Shown here: positions 24,261 through 36,000 of the stretch, piece after piece
Layout: each line of letters begins with the position of its first letter
Numbering within the stretch: the stretch's first letter is position 1
Assembly: GCA_036872755.1 (NCBI GenBank)
Contig: JAVHNS010000006.1
Location: 620,001 to 684,000 of the forward strand
Reading direction: 5' to 3'
DNA: 64,000 nucleotides
Source of the DNA: Orbilia blumenaviensis
Lineage: Eukaryota > Ascomycota > Orbiliomycetes > Orbiliales > Orbiliaceae
Notes under the pieces: generated by a model
What the model was told of the DNA's origin: nothing
Database searches by the model: none
What the model saw: only the letters and a program-made list of their open reading frames with translations
Translations under genes and position numbers: made by a program

Positions 24261-25886
24261 TTAACCTAGTTCAATTTCCATTGCTTTATTTTCCTCATGG
24301 TCTCCAATCTTGGAGCTATCGCTAGCAATTGAAACGAGTGCCATCGTCAGGAGAGCTAGTTGAGCTGTGTTGAAGAAGCGTATGTCGTCGTTAGCAACGT
24401 CCTCCTTGGCGACCAAGAACAGTCGCCAGCACTGAATAATCTTTAAAAGAGTTAGATGATCTGCTGCTGTTAGGTGATTGTTAATGGCCTGTGATGGAGT
24501 CGAAAGGGAGCAGACATAATTATAACATTTGCTCCAGCAAGCTTCTGTAACAGTTGTGCAGTTTCGAATGACTGCCTCATCGCACCACTCGTTTGCTTGA
24601 GCGCGGCTAGTAACGTACTCGCAACCGATTATGTCTATTCCGAGATCCGGTAGCCTCGGGTAATCGCCGGGGCGATATTGAACGATCTTCCATTCATAGG
24701 GGCTTAACCACCAGTGAGTAACACACCAAAGCAACGCTCTGTTACACATTTCTAACTGGCCCATTGATAGTGTAGAGCTTGGGTATGATCGAATACATGA
24801 AAGGACAGCATCCGACCTGCTTTCGGTGAATTGGAGAATGTCGGGTCTGGTAAATGGGTCAGTAACTGATGGGGGTAGTGGTCCACAGAGGTTCCGAAGT
24901 GATGGTAACATATATTTAGTCCATTGTTGGATCTCCACAAGACTTAGTGGCCCAGTCCTGGCGAGATCTGGAATTAAGAATGGCTCCGGCCATCTGAGTT
25001 TTCCCTTAGCGATACTTGGTTTTTTCCCTTTGCTCGGGATGATTGTGGTCGACGTTGGCAGGGGGTCAACCCTTAGTCGCTGCAAATCTGGGATAAAACC
25101 GCTAGACCAAAGCGTATCTGCATATATCGATGCTCCTGTATGCTGAGACATCTCATCGATGATTCTATACCTTCCATTTGGGGATCCACTGAAATGTGCA
25201 AGCCTAGTCGGTCTGTCCGGGCCAGCATATTGGTCTAGATAGATGGACGCTCCGCCGTTGGAGAAAGTTACTTTGGTTCCCTGTCGATCACAGCTTCTCA
25301 TTCCCATTACGCGGGCTAGGCCCCACAAAGAGTGCAGGTTCGTAACAGCATGAGCCGGACGGATCGCACCATCGCAAGCTTGTGCGCTAACGCTAGTGGT
25401 CAAATTCCAATGTTTTCGGCTCATGTTGCACATATCTAGCGCGTCGGACCAACATGCCTCGGACCGTTTGCGGGTGGTTTCTCGCACAGCATACATCCGA
25501 CCAGAATATGAGCCACCACCAGTCGCGATGGCGGCCGAAGACTCTCTGACTAGTCGCTGTTTCATCCTTCGTGCGAGAGCTGAACGGGAGGTTGCTTTGG
25601 CTTCCGCACGAAGGTAGTCTTCGATACCTGCGACGGTGATAAATGGAACGGAGAGAAGCCGAGGGTCTCCCCATGGGCTTTTAATACCAAACGGACTTAG
25701 CATAAAATGAAGAGTGAGCTTTGGTTGGGGCCAACTGATAGCCCAATCACCTATAGCGAGCTTGTCTGTCTTGCCCTTCCGACGTTGTTCGACTGAGAGT
25801 TCAAGATTGACTTGGAATAACACAGCGACTAGTGCGAATACGGCGATGACTAGAGAAGCGAGAGAAATGGCTGTGGGCGCATCCAT
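24261..25886 (-). CDS. Membrane-anchored protein of unknown function
   Basis: Intronless, 541 aa from the ATG at 25886; the four codons upstream of it lack an ATG. One strong hydrophobic segment at about residues 4-26 suggests an N-terminal membrane anchor or uncleaved signal. It is followed by ELSVEQRRKGK and a GDWAISWPQPKLTLHFML stretch. The rest is soluble-looking with many Trp and Cys, including paired Cys-Trp contexts such as EACWSD, EACWSKC and ALLWCVTHWW. The layout, a TM segment followed by a GDWA-type motif, resembles large uncharacterised fungal families, but I cannot assign it. It is divergent from the protease homologue to its right, with about 1.85 kb between their start codons. 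Confidence 0.8.
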   Translation of the reverse strand: MDAPTAISLASLVIAVFALVAVLFQVNLELSVEQRRKGKTDKLAIGDWAISWPQPKLTLHFMLSPFGIKSPWGDPRLLSVPFITVAGIEDYLRAEAKATSRSALARRMKQRLVRESSAAIATGGGSYSGRMYAVRETTRKRSEACWSDALDMCNMSRKHWNLTTSVSAQACDGAIRPAHAVTNLHSLWGLARVMGMRSCDRQGTKVTFSNGGASIYLDQYAGPDRPTRLAHFSGSPNGRYRIIDEMSQHTGASIYADTLWSSGFIPDLQRLRVDPLPTSTTIIPSKGKKPSIAKGKLRWPEPFLIPDLARTGPLSLVEIQQWTKYMLPSLRNLCGPLPPSVTDPFTRPDILQFTESRSDAVLSCIRSYPSSTLSMGQLEMCNRALLWCVTHWWLSPYEWKIVQYRPGDYPRLPDLGIDIIGCEYVTSRAQANEWCDEAVIRNCTTVTEACWSKCYNYVCSLSTPSQAINNHLTAADHLTLLKIIQCWRLFLVAKEDVANDDIRFFNTAQLALLTMALVSIASDSSKIGDHEENKAMEIELG

Positions 25887-27734
25887 GTCTCTTGTCAACT
25901 GTTAGCAAAGCTTCTTTGGGGCCTAAAGTCAAAGGGACTAACGGTTCTTGAGTAGATTGGTTCATCCTAACTGGGGTTCGATTCTAACAAGTGGTGATCA
26001 TTTTTACTTGGAAATTTTGAAAGGACTAACCCAAACAAGAGCGCTAGGGCGCCCATAAGTATATGCATTTTGCTGTATTGAGTGACACTCTATCGAACTC
26101 GTAAAAAGACCTTTGTGGGTAAATTTGAAGGCTTAAGAGTTTGGAATTTGCAACGTTTGTTCATCTGATGTGCTGCAAAGTTATCTCGTTCGCGTTCACG
26201 GCTTCAGCGCTGCATAAAAACATTTTGTGCGGGGTCAGCAGCAAAAAAACTTATTACGTGGCGATTATGTAGTAGTGTAATAGTGGCGTCAGGAAGGGTA
26301 CTTCATGAAAGCAAACAAGGTCGGTGGAATATCAAGTATCGCGGTGACAAGGTCCTCAGGATTAGTATTAATGTGGAGAGCCCTGCCATTCGGTTGTGTT
26401 AAAATCTCGTGTCACACAAAATCTTCTGCATGAGCGAGGCGCACTGAGCTCAGTGGGCGACAACATATGCAGATGCGCATACAGACAGCTAATCAGGCTA
26501 GCGCTAGTTTAGCCACGAGAGAATATGGCATAATTGGTCATAATTTGTGGTCCCGATACTTGTGTTCCTCAACCACATTCTAGAACCGAAGAGAAGGACC
26601 CGTATCTGCATCAAATTTATGACCAGTCAAAGTCAATCGAATTGATAAACTCGGCAAATAATTCTAAAAGTAAGGCTTGAGGTGCAGGTAGAATTAAATT
26701 CGAAAACTTATGTACTATAGGTACGTATACTACCAAGCCAGTGACGCAACATGGTATATAACGCTAGCCGTTGCGCTGCCACATCATAAATAAGATCTGT
26801 GTACCGTGCGAAAACTTCGGTTTCTAGTTTTATCAGATGCGCAATATATTCAATCTATGATTTCATTCATCGGTAATATATTCCAATGGTATCACGCTAG
26901 TTGGGGGGGCGGCTGGGTATAAACATGGTAGTTCTCGAATAAAAGATTTCACGGTATTTATCTATAATTTTAACCGTAAGCTCGATAGCAGAACTTGTAT
27001 CAGTATACTATGAGACTAGTAAGTCGCATATAAAACTTTTTAGGAGTATGGGATTTATAAAGGGGCGGGACTAAGGCAGTATTGGCAAAATGTCGTAATA
27101 GGGCCGCATCGACCAAAGTCGACTGGGTTTAAGTGTGGGGCTGGATCTATAGATACGCCTACTGTAATGGGGGGCAATGAAATGGACGGGGTTTAAATGT
27201 TTGTCGCCACGGCTTCGGAGTACTCTGGGATCGTTGATTAGCCGTGGCACCAGCTCCCAAGCCAGACAATGATAGCTTATGTGGTTCGGATTCATAGGTC
27301 GTATATATGCATCTTGAAGCTTGGTTACTATATTAGCCTTCGTCTTAAGCTCTCGGGTCTATTATGTATCTTTGAAACCGGGTTATGAGATCACGAGCCC
27401 CTAAATTCCTACCAATATCAATATTCTTACCTCGCAAATTACGGGTATTCCTAAGCCTTGCCAGCCCCCAACAGCTTATCCCGGAGATGTCGACAGACGA
27501 AAGGCAGGAATCTGTTTCATGATCTCTAAATGGTAAGAGCAAACTTCCAGGCCTCAGACTTGGCGCATATAAGGCGATTTGAACCCGGATCCATGCATTT
27601 GGGACAATGGCTAGTATAAAAGTACGAGATGGTCCATTCGAACGGAACGATCGATTCCGATACCCTTTTATTGGGCCCATAAACCGTACAATAAGAGCGA
27701 CTCCCGATATACTTCTAGCAGCCAGCCGCGCAGT
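25887..27734. other. Divergent intergenic region, no supported gene
   Basis: AT-rich spacer between two divergent genes, and so the likely promoter region of both. Minus-strand ORFs of 74 and 159 codons at 27071-27295 and 27345-27824 have no recognisable motifs, and the second overlaps exon 1 of the next gene. I leave them out. Confidence 0.4.
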
Positions 27735-29842
27735 ATGGGTCTGAGTGCTATTACTCGGCTCAGAGTGGTGGCATTCATCCAAATCGCCTGTTTTCTTTTG
27801 TCCTTTGCCTATGTGGCACAGCAATATCGTAACACCACACCCGGGCCTTTAATTTCCGACCAGTTATTGTTGACATCGTCCAAAGCTAGGAGGGCGGGTA
27901 AAAGCCATGTTGTATTACTTACTGAATTTGTAAGTCTCAACATTTAGATGTTATGTTTGAGTTTTCTTCCTTCATTCCTTCCTCTCTCTTTTTTTGGCAC
28001 GGTTAAACTTCCTGCGGGCCCGTACCAGGCTAAGATTTGATCTATATTCCTAATTTAGTCTTATATTCGGGGCGGAGGAGTCGCGGACTTCGACGTAATA
28101 ACGAACATTACAATCGGAGGAAGTATGCTACCAAATCCGCTGATCGCCGGGTTTTGAAAAGGGATTCCAATTCTAACTATTGGTATATCTTGGAGACCAG
28201 GATCTCAGGCTTTCCGTAACACCACAGCACATAACCTGGGTTCCTCAAGAGCCAGGTTCAGTAGTGGACTTCTGCAACGTACAAAGGAACCCACAGAACG
28301 AAAGGGGGTGCGAGGCTGCTGGTAGAAGCCGGTATTGTGAGTTTTTCTAGAAGGGAGAGGCCATGTTTTGTAGTGAAATAAGTTTTAAAAGACTATATAA
28401 TCTAATATTCTTGTTTAAGACAAGGCAACCGGCAACACCCGTACGGACAGTTTTTCTTTCAATGAGGGGTACCTTGATGTTTCCATTAATGAAACTGTTT
28501 GTTAAAACTGATCCCACCGATATCCCTTCAGAGTTCTTTATACGCTGATACTGATATTCTTCTAAACTAGGCTACAGGGTATTGGGTCGAAGATACGATT
28601 GCGGCAGATGGGATAGATGTAAGGCTTCAATTTGGTGTCGCGCTTCGGTGGCATAGCTCTCCAGTTCTAGGCCTTGGGATCCAGCCGGTCAACCAAAATC
28701 AGAGACGCCCTGGGTATATTGATGCACTGAAGCAACAAGGGAAGATAACAGGGCGATTTTGTAGCTTATACAACCACATGAGCGAGGATGTTGTCGGTGA
28801 AATAGTTTTGGGTGGCATCGATACCGACAAATTCCGAGGGCGGCTCGCTGTCTGGCAAAAAATGGGGATTCCTGGCGAGGTTGGTGCGCCTGCCGTTCGT
28901 ATTAGTAACAGAACAGGCCAGTTGATGGGGCCCTACGGAAACCCGGAGCAGCCCTTGGCTGTAATTGATCCGTTAGCTCGCGCTCTTTTTATCCCAAATG
29001 ATATATACGAGGACCTTATCACAGAGCTTGGAGCATTTGGTCTTCAGGGAAGCCGGAACCGTAGTTTGGGCCTCCCGTGTGACCAAATATACGCAGTGGA
29101 AGATATCCTTGAACTCAACTTCGGCGGAACTATTATCAAGATACAGTTTAACCACTTGAAAGGTATTGAGCTGAAGGATAGCCCTGGGTTGTGCGAACTG
29201 TCTGTTTTTCCAACAGAAATATTTCCGGATGTTGCTAAACGGTGGTCTTTCGTACTTGGTGGGCCTTTTTTCCGGTAAGCATCTCCCATTGATTGTTTAA
29301 TGGGGATACCCTAAATTCATATGTTGAGGACTGCTTTCTGGCGGTATTTCGGAGCTCTGGGGCAACATCAAGGAAAGATTCAAATACTAATGGAAAGTAG
29401 GGCTGCTTATACGGTTATTGGAGTTGAGGACAATAGTGCAGGAATCGGGGTCCTAAATCCGACACCTGTTGGGCGAAACATCATAGAACTTGGTGGAAAC
29501 TTTGGAACTTCATTGGATAAAATTGAAGGGGACGACCATTCATCCTCATCATTATCAGCTCCAGCGCTTCGTCTTTCGCCAGGCGGGATTGCGGGGGTTG
29601 TAATCGCGGTTACCTTCGTCCTGATAGTAGCAATAGTATCAGGTGTTTATTTTTGGCGGAGCAGGAAGAGGCGTTTCATGCCTGATATACCCTTGCCACA
29701 GAGTCTTCCCCCGGAACTGACTCCGGATGTGCGACCCATGAGTGAGTTGGAGGCGAAGGGTCCTGCTGCTGTGCATGTATTGCATGAGCTTCCAGCATAT
29801 TCGGCCCCTGTGCAAGAGCTTGAAGCCAACACGAATCGCTGA
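27735..29842 (+). CDS. Membrane-anchored aspartic-protease homologue (A1 fold) lacking catalytic motifs
   Basis: Exons 27735-27929, 28059-28122, 28196-28336, 28420-28496, 28571-28... to 29274, and 29329-29842 give 564 aa; the fifth exon is 28571-29274. The introns have donors such as GTAAGT, GTATGC and GTGAGT, with CTAAC or CTAAT branch sites in the second and third. Residues 1-30 look like a signal peptide. Pepsin-family landmarks follow: an ITIGG strand, a YWVEDTIAADG flap-region motif, VVGEIVLGGIDTDKFRG, and FVLGGPFFR near the end of the fold. A hydrophobic TM helix lies at about residues 479-503, then an RSRKRR stop-transfer and a Pro-rich cytoplasmic tail. Where the first DTGS should be, the sequence is VTPQHITWVP. 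Where the second DTG/DSG should be, it is IDPLARALFIP. The protein is therefore probably a surface pseudoprotease with a binding or sensing role. Exons 2-4 are hand-built and are the least certain part. Confidence 0.78.
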
Positions 29843-30592
29843 ATACTATCCTCAGCCTTGTTTATATTCGTGTACACCTTGCTACGAGGTGTCATACTAC
29901 AAGGCAAAACCCCAGCTATACGTCGGGGCGAACCTATGAATTATGTTGAAATCATAGGTACTTGCCGACAAATTATAATCATATAGGTACCTAGTAGGGG
30001 TAGTCAGTAAGAAGATGCCCAATCTAATCAGTCGTGGTATTAATGCCTATTGATATTGTTCGTAATTGTGCCAACCATACGTCCCATATATATCTAGCTA
30101 AATGCAAATATATGCGGAAATATTGATATTTGATGAGACACTTACTGATAGTCAGTAGGATCTGCATATACAGTACCATGTCCAGACACGGTAACGTTGG
30201 CTGGGTGGACGAGGCCGGCGATCTTTTTCGAATAACAACCAGTGTTGATTTTGTGGTATTTCAACAACTACGTTTGAACGCCAAGTTAACACGCGATCTA
30301 CATCATAATCCAACACCCTTGACGCCATAAAAGACATCGTCGGCATAATCGAGGGCCCATTGGTCAATTTCTTTCTGAGTTCCTTCGGTTCCAGCCCGCT
30401 GGTCTCTCTTTTCGTATCCAACATAGCGTCCACGGCTTCTGTCGGCCGACCGATGAATGTTAAAAAAGCAACACATTTTACGATGAGTTTTTATATGCCT
30501 TTTCTTTCCTAATCTTAGTTTCAGATGGATTACATATAACCTGAATTTTAGATATCTATTGTCCTCAAAGCCTTTTTGATCTCTCATACATG
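29843..30592. other. Intergenic or possible 5' part of the LINE
   Basis: No supported host gene. Two overlapping minus-strand ORFs (30152-30433 and 30303-30587) are hydrophilic and could be relics, but neither shows a motif. The true 5' end of the LINE may lie in this interval. Confidence 0.35.
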
Positions 30593-30664
30593 GTTTACCG
30601 CTGCCATTGGAACCTCCGAATCACACGCGTTTACCGCTGCCATTGTAACCTCCGAATTACATAC
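30593..30664 (+). repeat. 36-bp tandem repeat, two copies
   Basis: Copies at 30593-30628 and 30629-30664 start GTTTACCGCTGCCATTG and differ at three or four bases. They lie upstream of LINE ORF1 and could be promoter repeats of its 5' UTR. Confidence 0.85.
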
Positions 30665-31046
30665 GTCAGCGATGGTTGGCTCCATGGGATTTATAGAGTG
30701 ATTAACGGGATATGGTCTGATGCGCGTTGGAAAATGTTTGGTGATAAAAGAGATGATATTCTGTTTTGGTTTAATGTTGACATTATTTTTTATGGATACA
30801 GGGCATTATCATTATCATTATGATTAAATTCTGATATTATTGTTTTCATGGACCTTTGGTCTTTTTATTTCTGAGGCTGGGCCTTTCTATCCTCGGTTCT
30901 CTTCACTTCATCTTCCTCCGAACTTGAGTGAAAGGAATCGTGGATAGTTTGGTTTCCGTAAGTCCCACCATTGTTTTATATATCTGAATTTTTTCGGTAT
31001 CGTTGTTAATATTAAATGAAAGTTGATTTCATTAGAACTGCTCAAT

Positions 31047-33026
31047 ATGCCTCAAAAGAAATCTATTTCGGCACCGAAATCCAAATTGGATAAGGCTGCA
31101 TCGGATATTCAAGTTGATTTTCCTCGCATGACAAGAGCTATGTCTTTATCACAGCCAAATATAAACTCAGCTGCCCCAGGAAGGGAGGTGGTTTCACCGG
31201 ATGACTCACAATTACAAGAACCGCAAATCATTGACTTGGAAAATAACGTGGTTGAGTCAATTTTGGACTCGAATTTGCCTGCTGAAGAGATTTTGCCAGC
31301 TATTCCAAATCCCGCCGTTACCCATAAAGATAAGGGACCTGCACCCCGGAATAATTCCCCCTTGACTCAACCGAGTCAATCGAATACTCCGAGAAAATCA
31401 AAAGTTACCAAACTTCCGTACGATCAAATTAAGTTACCTCCGGGGTTTTCGTCTATTCAGTTTGTCTCGTTTGTTCCATACAAAATGAGAAGTAAGACAT
31501 TCAAGAAATTTGTGGAGAGGTATGACTGGGACAACCTTTCTCTGGCGGACCAACGTTCGGAACTTAAGTCATTCGTTGAGGAAATGTTCTCGAGGAAGCT
31601 TTATTATGATGCAGACTTTGATGGGTGTTGGTTATTGGATCCTTTGGCGCCTTTTAATGAGAGGGATTACGGTCGAGTGGAATTGGATGAGACTACTTTG
31701 CTAGTATTGCTTTCGTCTGGAAGATACTTCATTGAAGAGTTGTCGAAACTAGATGATTCTCTTGATTCTGATGCTAGTATCGTTTATCCTTCTTCCAAAA
31801 GGGGATTTAACTCTCAGGAATACGATGATCCGGATCTGGATGATGCAGATTTAACTGGGGTTGATTTGTCTGGGGGTTTGAACACTTCTGGCCCGGGGTC
31901 ACAGGCGGGTGATGAGAATGATGAGGGAAGAGAAGAAGATGAGAATGATGAGGGAAGAGAAGAAGATGAAGATAATGATGAGGCTGCTGATGAAGAGTTC
32001 TCCTCAACGAAAGTTTTGGCTTTAAAGGGTAGAGATGGCTTTAAATCGATGGCTATGCATCTTTCTGGTATGGAAAAGAAGTTCCAGAATGTTTTTTCGT
32101 CAATTAAGGACATCCAGGAGATTGCAGATACCAATTCTGAAGCTATCCATCATGCTCATAAGGCGGTCAGTGCGATTCAGGATATTGTTGGCAAACATGA
32201 GAAGGAAATTGTCGAACTTCGAAGTCAAAATAATGCGCCAGATATATCTCGTTTGCGTTCGCCTATCGATTACTCTCTTCAAGTTAGAGTTTATAACTGG
32301 AAAGAGAAAGACTCGTCAAACCCGAAGCAAGACGCCCTCAATCTTCTCAAAATGATTGGTTTCTCTGCGCCATGTCGAGCCTGGAGGATTGGAGTTATCC
32401 GACAGGATTCAATTCGTCATTTAATCATTCAGTTTGAATCGAACGTGAAGAGAGTGGAGGCAGTGGATAAGTTCAGAGATTTTATGAAAGATAAGGAGTC
32501 TACGGTCAATATGAGACCAAATCTCCCTCCTGAGCGAATTAATTTCCGAAAGAAATCCTTGGAGTTGAAGAATAAATTCCACGCATTGGATGATTTTATT
32601 CAGGTTAGGGGTCATAATTTGGTATTATGCAATACGGATGGAAAGTTTATTCGGGTCCTAAAACATGAGGAAATTCCGTTTGTTGGGCCTTCCCCTAATG
32701 CCTCGGAATCGATTTCGATACCTTTTGTTACGAAAAATAAGGGCCAGCAACCTCCAAAAACCGTTGCCCAACAGAAAGACAAGTTGTCTAAAGATGTTGA
32801 TTTGGATCTGGCAACTAAATTGGGTAGAAAGATTTTGGAGGAAATGAAGTCAAAAGAGGTTGTTGGTGCCGTGTCTAAGGGAAGCAAGGAAATTGGAGAA
32901 ATGCCAAAATCACAAAAATTTACGAATAAGGGTTCTAACAAGAATTCTAAAAGAAAGGCTTCCGGCCCTGAGGATATCATGAAAGAATTTGGTATCGTGG
33001 ATAAGGCTAAAAAGAATAAAGCCTAG
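31047..33026 (+). CDS. LINE ORF1, coiled-coil and RNA-binding type
   Basis: 659 aa from the ATG at 31047. The N-terminal third is Ser/Pro-rich and disordered. A segment around residues 140-240 looks globular, and an acidic Asp/Glu/Asn block with an exact internal repeat follows at about 289-320. A coiled-coil-like stretch (about 330-390) starts MEKKFQNVFSSIKDIQEI. After it comes a region starting near residue 410 (YSLQVRVYNWKEKD, then WRIGVIRQDS and HLIIQFES) whose order recalls the RRM and C-terminal domain of L1-type ORF1 proteins. The C-terminus is Lys-rich. No CCHC zinc knuckle is visible, unlike the Gag-like ORF1 of Tad elements. The likely role is binding and packaging element RNA. The stop is a single TAG in frame with ORF2. 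Confidence 0.8.
   Translation: MPQKKSISAPKSKLDKAASDIQVDFPRMTRAMSLSQPNINSAAPGREVVSPDDSQLQEPQIIDLENNVVESILDSNLPAEEILPAIPNPAVTHKDKGPAPRNNSPLTQPSQSNTPRKSKVTKLPYDQIKLPPGFSSIQFVSFVPYKMRSKTFKKFVERYDWDNLSLADQRSELKSFVEEMFSRKLYYDADFDGCWLLDPLAPFNERDYGRVELDETTLLVLLSSGRYFIEELSKLDDSLDSDASIVYPSSKRGFNSQEYDDPDLDDADLTGVDLSGGLNTSGPGSQAGDENDEGREEDENDEGREEDEDNDEAADEEFSSTKVLALKGRDGFKSMAMHLSGMEKKFQNVFSSIKDIQEIADTNSEAIHHAHKAVSAIQDIVGKHEKEIVELRSQNNAPDISRLRSPIDYSLQVRVYNWKEKDSSNPKQDALNLLKMIGFSAPCRAWRIGVIRQDSIRHLIIQFESNVKRVEAVDKFRDFMKDKESTVNMRPNLPPERINFRKKSLELKNKFHALDDFIQVRGHNLVLCNTDGKFIRVLKHEEIPFVGPSPNASESISIPFVTKNKGQQPPKTVAQQKDKLSKDVDLDLATKLGRKILEEMKSKEVVGAVSKGSKEIGEMPKSQKFTNKGSNKNSKRKASGPEDIMKEFGIVDKAKKNKA
31911..31964 (+). 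repeat. Exact 27-bp tandem repeat inside LINE ORF1
   Basis: Two identical 27-bp copies at 31911-31937 and 31938-31964 encode DENDEGREE twice. A partial, diverged third unit follows. The repeat lengthens the acidic block of ORF1 without breaking frame. Confidence 0.9.
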
Positions 33027-36000
33027 GATCGGCTACCAGCCTTGTACATTAACATTCTTACGTTGAATGTGAATATGTCTTGGCTGGTTAAAAGTGTAGC
33101 CTCAGGGTTCAAGGATATTTTTGATCGACAAGATTTGGTTGCGATTATTGATCCTTGCATTACACCTGAAGAGTTGCCTCTTGCTTCTATTGAGGGATTT
33201 TATTTAATCCATTCACTGAGACCAAATCAAGGTGCTTATTAATTGTTTTCCTCTAATTGGGTTTACTTTTTTGTTTTTTGTCTCTTGTGGTCTTTTTCTG
33301 ATGGTTGTTTTGTTCTTTTTAGGTAGTACGCCCCGCGGGGGGATATTACTGTACGTTAGAAATTCAATTTATCGTTTACCGGGATTTTCTATTTTACGAC
33401 ATAACAACAATACCTATCATGATCGAATATGGGTTGCGATAGAGAAGGTAGCTTTATGCTTTCTATACCTTCCTCCAAAAAACAGCAAGATTTTACACCG
33501 ATTCAATCATGGTTCTCCCCTTTCAGTGTTCCAAGAAGAAATTGTGGAATTTTCGACAAAGGGTTTTGATATTTTCCTTGGTGGAGATTTTAATTTACAT
33601 CTTGGACACTTATCACTCGGTTTACCAAGAAAGTCCCCATGCAGAACAATAGATCCTTTGGTATTGGATTTTATTCGATTCTTGGCAAGTTATAACTTTG
33701 TTTTGCATACGGGTACTACGGATAAGTCAATTTCATACACTTGGTTACGAGGGAGTCGTGCCAGTGTAATAGATTATCACTTTGGTACTTCTAATCTTGA
33801 AGTCCTATCTCATGCGGTTTTCGATTTTATCGTTGGAACAGATCATGCACCTGTTTATTCCTATATACGGGTTCCGGATATTCGACATACTGGAAATGAT
33901 ATCGATATTGGAAAGGATGGAAGGGAGAGGTTTCATGAGGATATACCTTTTCCACCTCCACCTAATACTCCTGGTAGTACAGATGGCAATTTGTCCAGGA
34001 TTTTGAGGAAAATTAAGCAAAATAGAATTAGTAAACCGTCTTTATATAAGTATAAGGATGGTAATTCTATTTCGAAGCTTATGGCGAGGATGAAAAATAT
34101 TAGGAATGAGAGATCCTTTTGGTACAGCCCATTAAAAAGGATGAAATATCAACGCTTATCGAATGAAGTTACGCTCCTCAGAAAAGAAAAACGGGAGGCG
34201 GTTCGTAGGGCCAATAGAGAGATTATTCTTTCTAGTTCGCCCGGGGTATTTTGGAAGCACTTTAAGTTGATTTCTGGGGACAAAGCAACTTCGGCAGGAC
34301 TTGAAAATATTCCGAAAGAAAATATTGTACAACATTTTGCAGGTTTATTGAATAAGCCTGTTGGGGCTGAACGGGATATTGAAGAGATGCGGATTGAAAA
34401 AGAAGTTTATTTTTCAAGTTTGAAAGAGTGGGAAAGATGGAATGTCCCTTTCACTTTAGAGGAGTTAAAATTGGCATTCTCGAGAATGAAAAATTCAGCA
34501 AAAGCAGAAGATGGAATTATGAAGTCCCAAATTTCCGAATCAGTCCTTGAAGAGATTTTGGTATTATTTAACGATATTTTAATATCGAACGAGGTACCAG
34601 ATATGTGGATGAGGGCTATTTTGGTTCCACTTCCAAAACCGAATAAACCTAATCCAAAGCAACCGGGAGATTTGAGAGGAATAGCATTACAACCTGCTTT
34701 GAGGAGATTGTTTTCGATTTTATTACTCAACCGTATTTCGCCTTGGGCAGAAGCCTTTTTACCAGTTACCCAATCGGGCTTTCGACCTTTATTCAGAACA
34801 ACCGAAAATTTATTCATCACAAGAGTGTTGATGGAGAGATATAAAGCAACTGGAAAAGCTTTGTTTGCGGTATTGGTGGACTTACAGAAAGCTTTCGATA
34901 ATGTTGACAGGAATATTCTTTGGAAAAAGTTGGAAAAGTTAGGAGCTGGAGGTCGAATACTGAAGATTCTGAAGCGGTTATATCATAACACAGCGGTTAC
35001 GGTCAGAACTCAGAATGTGTTTTCCAGTCCTATTGATATTTCGTCTGGTGTCATTCAAGGGGATCCTCTTTCGCCATTATTATTCATCATATATATTTAT
35101 GATATGATAACTGGAGATATAGATGATCCTAAACTCCTTGGAATTCCTATTCCTCAGTTGGCGTTGGCAGATGACATTATCATATTTTCAACTACAAGAG
35201 ATGGGATTATACGCAAACTGAAAGACATGATACTCCAGGCTGCCGAATTGCGTTTGAAAATTAATTTCGACAAAACATACGCCATTCTCTTAGGAGATAT
35301 TTTGGGGGCGGATGATTCTCCGATTGTAATTGATATGGATATTTCCATTGCTTTTAAACCTTCGGTCAGATACATTGGATTTGCTTTATTAAGTGGGGGT
35401 TGGGACTCAAATATTCATTTAAGTTCCAAAATGGCTTCTGCTAAGAAAATTATCTTTGCATTATATGCATTGAGGAAACATATTTTCTTGTCTTCGGTTA
35501 AGGCGTTTTTGAATATGTATTCTGCGTTGGTGGATCATCACTTTTCTTTTGCGGCTGAAGTCTTTTTTGATTGTGGCAATATAAAAGAAAAAGAGATGGA
35601 TATGATACAACTTAATTTTATTCGGAGAGCTCTTGGGATTTGGACATCTTCTGTTATTTCAGTTACAAGAGCAGAAGTTGGTTGGTTGAAAGCTTCACAG
35701 AGAATGTTGGTGCTGGCTGCAAGATTTTTTTCTCACCTTGCTAGGGCCCCGGATACAAAACTTGCGAAAGTTGCTTTTATGGATTCGATGGAATTGGCTT
35801 CTTCACATAAAAGAGGATGGGCATTTGAGCTTCGAAGGAGAGTTACAAAATTAGGTGGATCTCTGAGCTTTGAAGATGATAAGGCAGAGCCTCTACCTAT
35901 TTTAATAGACAGAGCTTTGAGGAGGCAGTTGTTGGAAGGTGTTAACAGGGATATTGATCAAATGTCTAGATTGAGACATTTGCCAAAGTATCTTAAGTAT

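Noticed and set aside
27345..27824. 159-codon minus-strand ORF
   Set aside because: It overlaps the start of the pseudoprotease gene, has no motif and no splice partner. A relic cannot be excluded.
30152..30587. Two overlapping hydrophilic minus-strand ORFs
   Set aside because: They are short, share no recognisable domain, and lie where the LINE 5' end or older debris is expected.
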